Shown piece after piece: positions 60,937-64,000 of a stretch of DNA of 64,000 nt. How positions within the stretch are numbered: position 1 is the first letter of the stretch; each line of letters starts with the position of its first letter. The notes under the pieces were generated by a model that saw nothing but the letters and a program-made list of their open reading frames with translations, was not told where the DNA came from and did not search any database. This DNA is from Lithodes maja (Eukaryota > Arthropoda > Malacostraca > Decapoda > Lithodidae): positions 1 to 64,000 of the forward strand of contig JBAKBP010007165.1 in the NCBI GenBank assembly GCA_037953745.1, written 5' to 3'. The position numbers were made by a program, and so were the translations under genes.

Positions 60937-61129
60937 TTAACTAATCTCCATAACACAATATATTACATGACCATTTGCTCTTGTTTTGTGTGAAAAGGAG
61001 ATTGCACTAAAGGGCTGACGGTTTGTGTGTTCGGCATGGTACCTTTAATTTTGTAATTTTATATAAAGTCCTGGATCTGCTTTCTCTGCAATGGTTAGTC
61101 TGATGTTAATGGTAGCGCCAACAATCTCG

Positions 61130-61290
61130 ACCCCTGACCTCTTCGTAACTCAAAAGGACCTTGAGCAAACTGGCTGTAAATATCCACACCTATTTCCTGG
61201 TAGGATCTTCCTAAATGATAGAAATGTCAGCCCGATTGCTTTCATTCATTTTGAGTTATGAGAAGTTAAGGGGTCAAGATTATTGTCAAG
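61130..61290. repeat. Fold-back family F, copy 4
   Basis: CCTCTTCGTAACTCAAAAGG ... CTTCCTAAATGATAGAAATG ... CATTTTGAGTTATGAGAAGT. Confidence 0.6.
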
Positions 61291-62127
61291 TTCGTTGGTG
61301 CTACATATAGTTGAGGAGCAAGTGATTATGTTGCTATTCCTGATTGGTATATGTGTTCTCCAATGTATCAAAAGAAACATGACATATTTAACATCATTGA
61401 AAAGATAATGCTCTCTAGTATAAGAGATTGCCATTTTTTGTGTGTTTGTAAAGAAAATTACTAGATCTGAAATAGAAATTATGTTTTTTCTAAGATAAGT
61501 TTTTGTAAAGCTGTTTTTCACCAGAGCTCTTCCCCAGGCAGTAAGAATCGGTGTTTTGAATAAAATCATGTGAACTCTCCCCTTTGTTAAACACCATCAT
61601 GGAAAGCTAAAATATATTGGGCAATTAAAATATATAACCTGAAGACGAATGCAAAGGTTACCGTTCAAATTAATATAACGAACTCATTAAAATAAAAACT
61701 ATCGAAACGACAACACACTAAACAAAATCTATAGTGCTTTTAAATTTATCGGAAATTAAACTTTGAAATAACACTTATAGTAAAGTCACTTTGACGAATA
61801 CACAGAGAAGCCGATTTAAAAATGCAGATCATAATTAGTTTCACAATCTGTAATAGAATTTTAGATTATTTTGCCTATATATTGTACTTTAAAATGTAAA
61901 ACTTGCAAACTAATACTAGCTTTTTACTAGAAATATATGTACAGTACTGCTTCCTTTAACAACATTATGTTCTGGGCAAAAGTTACTGGCTTAATGAACG
62001 ACTGAATTTATAGTTCATTAATGTTTAAAAAATAATTTCCCATCATTTAGAGTGTCAGTAGTACCCTTGTTGTTATTATAAGTTTGAATTAACTTATTGT
62101 AAACATTAATATTGTGTTCATTCTAGG
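61291..62127. other. Unassigned AT-rich sequence
   Basis: A minus-strand frame at 61246-61569 has no known domain. Nothing else recognised. Confidence 0.35.
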
Positions 62128-62312
62128 TTGGGCAGAAATCGTAACCACTAACCTCTCGTAACTCAAAAAGGACTAGAGTAATCGAGCTAATGTTTCTACC
62201 ACATAGGACGACTTGGCTAGGGAAAAGGTGTAGAAATTGACAGCTCATTTTCTCTAGCCCTTTTTGAGTTACAGAGGTTAGAGGTTACGATTTCTGCCCA
62301 ACCTAGAATGAA
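62128..62312. repeat. Fold-back family F, copy 5 (best preserved)
   Basis: Left arm TAGGTTGGGCAGAAATCGTA ... CTCGTAACTCAAAAAGG and right arm CCTTTTTGAGTTACAGAGG ... TACGATTTCTGCCCAACCTA are reverse complements over about 46 bp. Confidence 0.85.
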
Positions 62313-62639
62313 CAGACTATAGAATGGTCAGAGGCGATTCTTGGAACATCTTTCAAATATATTTACATTCACTTGCTTTCATTTTGTTTTGGTCAAATCA
62401 AATTAAACTATTAAAATTGTAAATAATCTGTATAGTGCCAAATAAAATTAAACAAACATATTTATACATACCAATAATTGGTAAAAATCTACCAGCAATG
62501 TTTACTTTTAATCAGTGAGTTGTAAATAGCGTATGGATTGGCTGATTATACTGAATTAACCCAGTAAAACCTAATAAAACATTCTTTTATTTACATAATT
62601 TTTTTAATAATAATACATTTTCTGATTGTATTACCCCCA
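62313..62639. other. Unassigned AT-rich sequence
   Basis: Nothing recognised. Confidence 0.35.
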
Positions 62640-62697
62640 GTTGTGGGGTATGTGCCTGAGTTTATACATGTACTGTATATATGTATGTATGTATGTG
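62640..62697 (-). repeat. Repeat family X fragment
   Basis: Minus strand: (CATA)n, ATAAACTCAGGCACATACCC. Confidence 0.75.
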
Positions 62698-62699
62698 AT

Positions 62700-62768
62700 T
62701 TTTTTTTTTCTATGTGATTGAGGGAGGCAAACGGCAGAACTGCCTATAGCGAGTGCCTCCCCCATAGA
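62700..62768 (-). mobile_element. LINE A 3'-end fragment
   Basis: The poly(A)/T tract and stem-loop of LINE A only (GAGGGAGGCAAACGGCAGAA ... GCGAGTGCCTCCCCCATAG); an extreme 5' truncation. Confidence 0.88.
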
Positions 62769-62775
62769 TGCTATA

Positions 62776-62994
62776 GTATAGTCTATTTTTTTCCAGCTGA
62801 TGGTATATTGAATCCCTTATCAGCTGATTTCTCGATAATTAATGGAAAAAGATGAATCTACTCTATATGTGTGTCGTATTAATGCCAAGTTTTCGTAATT
62901 AACAACAAAAATCACTACAAAATCTACATAATAGCTGAGTAATCAAGATAATAACATGGCAATTTACCCTCAGCTGGAAAAAAATAGACTATAG
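62776..62994. mobile_element. MITE family M, copy 2 (219 bp)
   Basis: TATAGTCTATTTTTTTCCAG at the left and CTGGAAAAAAATAGACTATA at the right form a clean inverted repeat. First copy at 27672-27928. Confidence 0.85.
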
Positions 62995-63159
62995 TGAATA
63001 GATCAGTCTAAACGCGGTTGTTTGGGAGAGAGGGTCATCCGCCAGTTGGACTAGATAATAGTCCGTCGGATGCCTGGCCCGGGGAGTCGGTAGTAATGAA
63101 GGGTACGCCTGGAAGCATGGTGGATGGGCTTACCTTACCTTTGGATACCTTTGGATACC

Positions 63160-63445
63160 TTTGGATGTGTTCGCCGCTCCTCTAGCGGCACCAAGGAGCG
63201 CGACGCCCCTCGTTATGGGTGGTGATTTGGTGCAGTAGACTGTTTGAAGCGACAGCTCGCTCCCTTGCGAGGATGGGCTCGTCTGGCACTTTTTGCAGTT
63301 CGACATCTAGGGCTCTCTTGAAGTTGTCTAACGAGATGTCCCTCATGTCTCTTACTCGCCGTGGGAGTTTGTTGAAGAGACGTGGGCCTCTGTGTGATAA
63401 CCAGCCCTCTCGCAGAGAGCCCATAGCACCCCTGTTATTCATCCG
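63160..63445 (-). pseudogene. Non-LTR LINE C-terminal fragment, family Q copy 2
   Basis: Frame at 63442-63182 (-): GPRLFNKLPRRVRDMRD, SLDNFKRALDVELQKVPDEP. This has the shape of LINE ORF2 C-termini (..WN.LP...R....S...FK..LD). An approximate triplication of CCTTTGGATA lies at 63138-63167 next to its 3' end. Confidence 0.65.
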
Positions 63446-63689
63446 GGGGATTTCGCATTCCCAGCTTGTGGTGGCGTCTCCGCTGCGTGTTTGCCTGCGG
63501 AAATCGGAGCCTCTCCGGGGGATCTGGGACCTGGGAATCTAGCTGGGGACCTCAAATAGGCCTGGGTCTCTGCGTATTTCTCCTGGACGACCTAGATGTG
63601 TGTAATTTTGTGTTTTGTTTTGCTTTTCTGCTGTGTTGTGATGTCCATGTTCGGGCTTTTGTCTCGAGTCGGTGAGAATGTGTTGAAAG
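63446..63689. other. Unassigned sequence
   Basis: No feature recognised between two LINE fragments. Confidence 0.35.
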
Positions 63690-64000
63690 GCAAGTGCCGC
63701 CTACTCCATGTAAGGGAGGAGGTGTATACATTGAGAAAGCTCTGATGAACACTGATTATTGTAATAGCGGTAGAAGAGAGAGAGAGAGAGATGTAACATT
63801 GCGGTGTAAAAGAGAGCATGTAAAGAATTAGTAATGTGACAAGTTGATGAAACAAAATGGTTTTGACTCTATTCCTTTTCAAGAAGTGCGGTATGGGTGG
63901 AACCTCCCCACACATCCGAACAGTACTCGATACATGGGCACACAGAGCAAGAAGTTGTGTACAGTAGGGGTAAAAATCCATAGAGACGGTTGAGCACACT
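63690..64000 (-). pseudogene. LINE A fragment continuing past the window edge
   Basis: Minus strand translates with breaks to the end of the LINE A RT ORF: GVLNRLYGF at the right edge, CIEYCSDVWGGSTHTALLEK, then LSLLPLLQ-type text parallel to LFYRYYNNQCSSEL. Frameshifted and with an internal deletion. Confidence 0.8.

Overview
This 64 kb window looks like intergenic and intronic sequence from a large, repeat-rich animal genome, most likely an arthropod and probably a decapod crustacean. The grounds are the mix of CR1, RTE, I-like and Jockey-like LINEs, Penelope-like elements, piggyBac elements with many TTAA-flanked MITEs, long (TA)n tracts and tRNA-derived SINEs, plus two spliced exons of a host gene. 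The assignment is inferred from repeat content only. Nearly every long reading frame belongs to a transposable element.

Layout. 1-3.4 kb: right-hand part of a piggyBac element (transposase on -). 4.9-5.4 and 15.3-15.8 kb: two copies of one ~478 bp TTAA-flanked MITE. 5.6-8.0 kb: 5'-truncated LINE with a conserved 3' stem-loop, seen again in four further pieces. 9.4-11.2 kb: decayed Penelope-like element. 12-13 kb: inverted repeats, a tRNA-like SINE, a fold-back element. 13.8-14.8 kb: a TTAA-type MITE in which a 21 bp motif has grown to 39 copies. 16.25-20.62 kb: a DNA element with ~135 bp terminal inverted repeats, coding for a protein with Cys/His clusters, a FEN1/XPG-like 5'-nuclease core and a C-terminal CXC motif, broken by one in-frame TAG. 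20.6-25.6 kb: apparently intact two-ORF I-like LINE (endonuclease, RT, RNase H). 25.6-28.2 kb: pieces of CR1, RTE and another LINE.

29.26-33.46 kb: complete piggyBac element with intact ORF, TIRs, TTAA duplications and a pre-insertion relative at 39.5 kb. 34.7-38.7 kb: CR1 pseudogene, two pogo/Tigger-type MITEs and a Jockey-like LINE fragment. 43.57 and 46.81 kb: two exons, in splice phase, that read as the C-terminal RhoGAP-like end of OCRL/INPP5B; their ~3.1 kb intron is filled with MITEs and a truncated RTE LINE. 47.0-50.4 kb: intact RTE LINE inserted in a MITE with a 13 bp target duplication. 52.5-55.7 kb: intact CR1 LINE (-). 56-64 kb: MITEs, fold-backs and LINE fragments.

The most unusual item is the nuclease-coding TIR element at 16.25-20.62 kb. 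Other strong observations are the minisatellite with its single-copy ancestor in a sister MITE, the matching subterminal repeat arrays of the two piggyBac elements, and the reading-frame slip in the last host exon.
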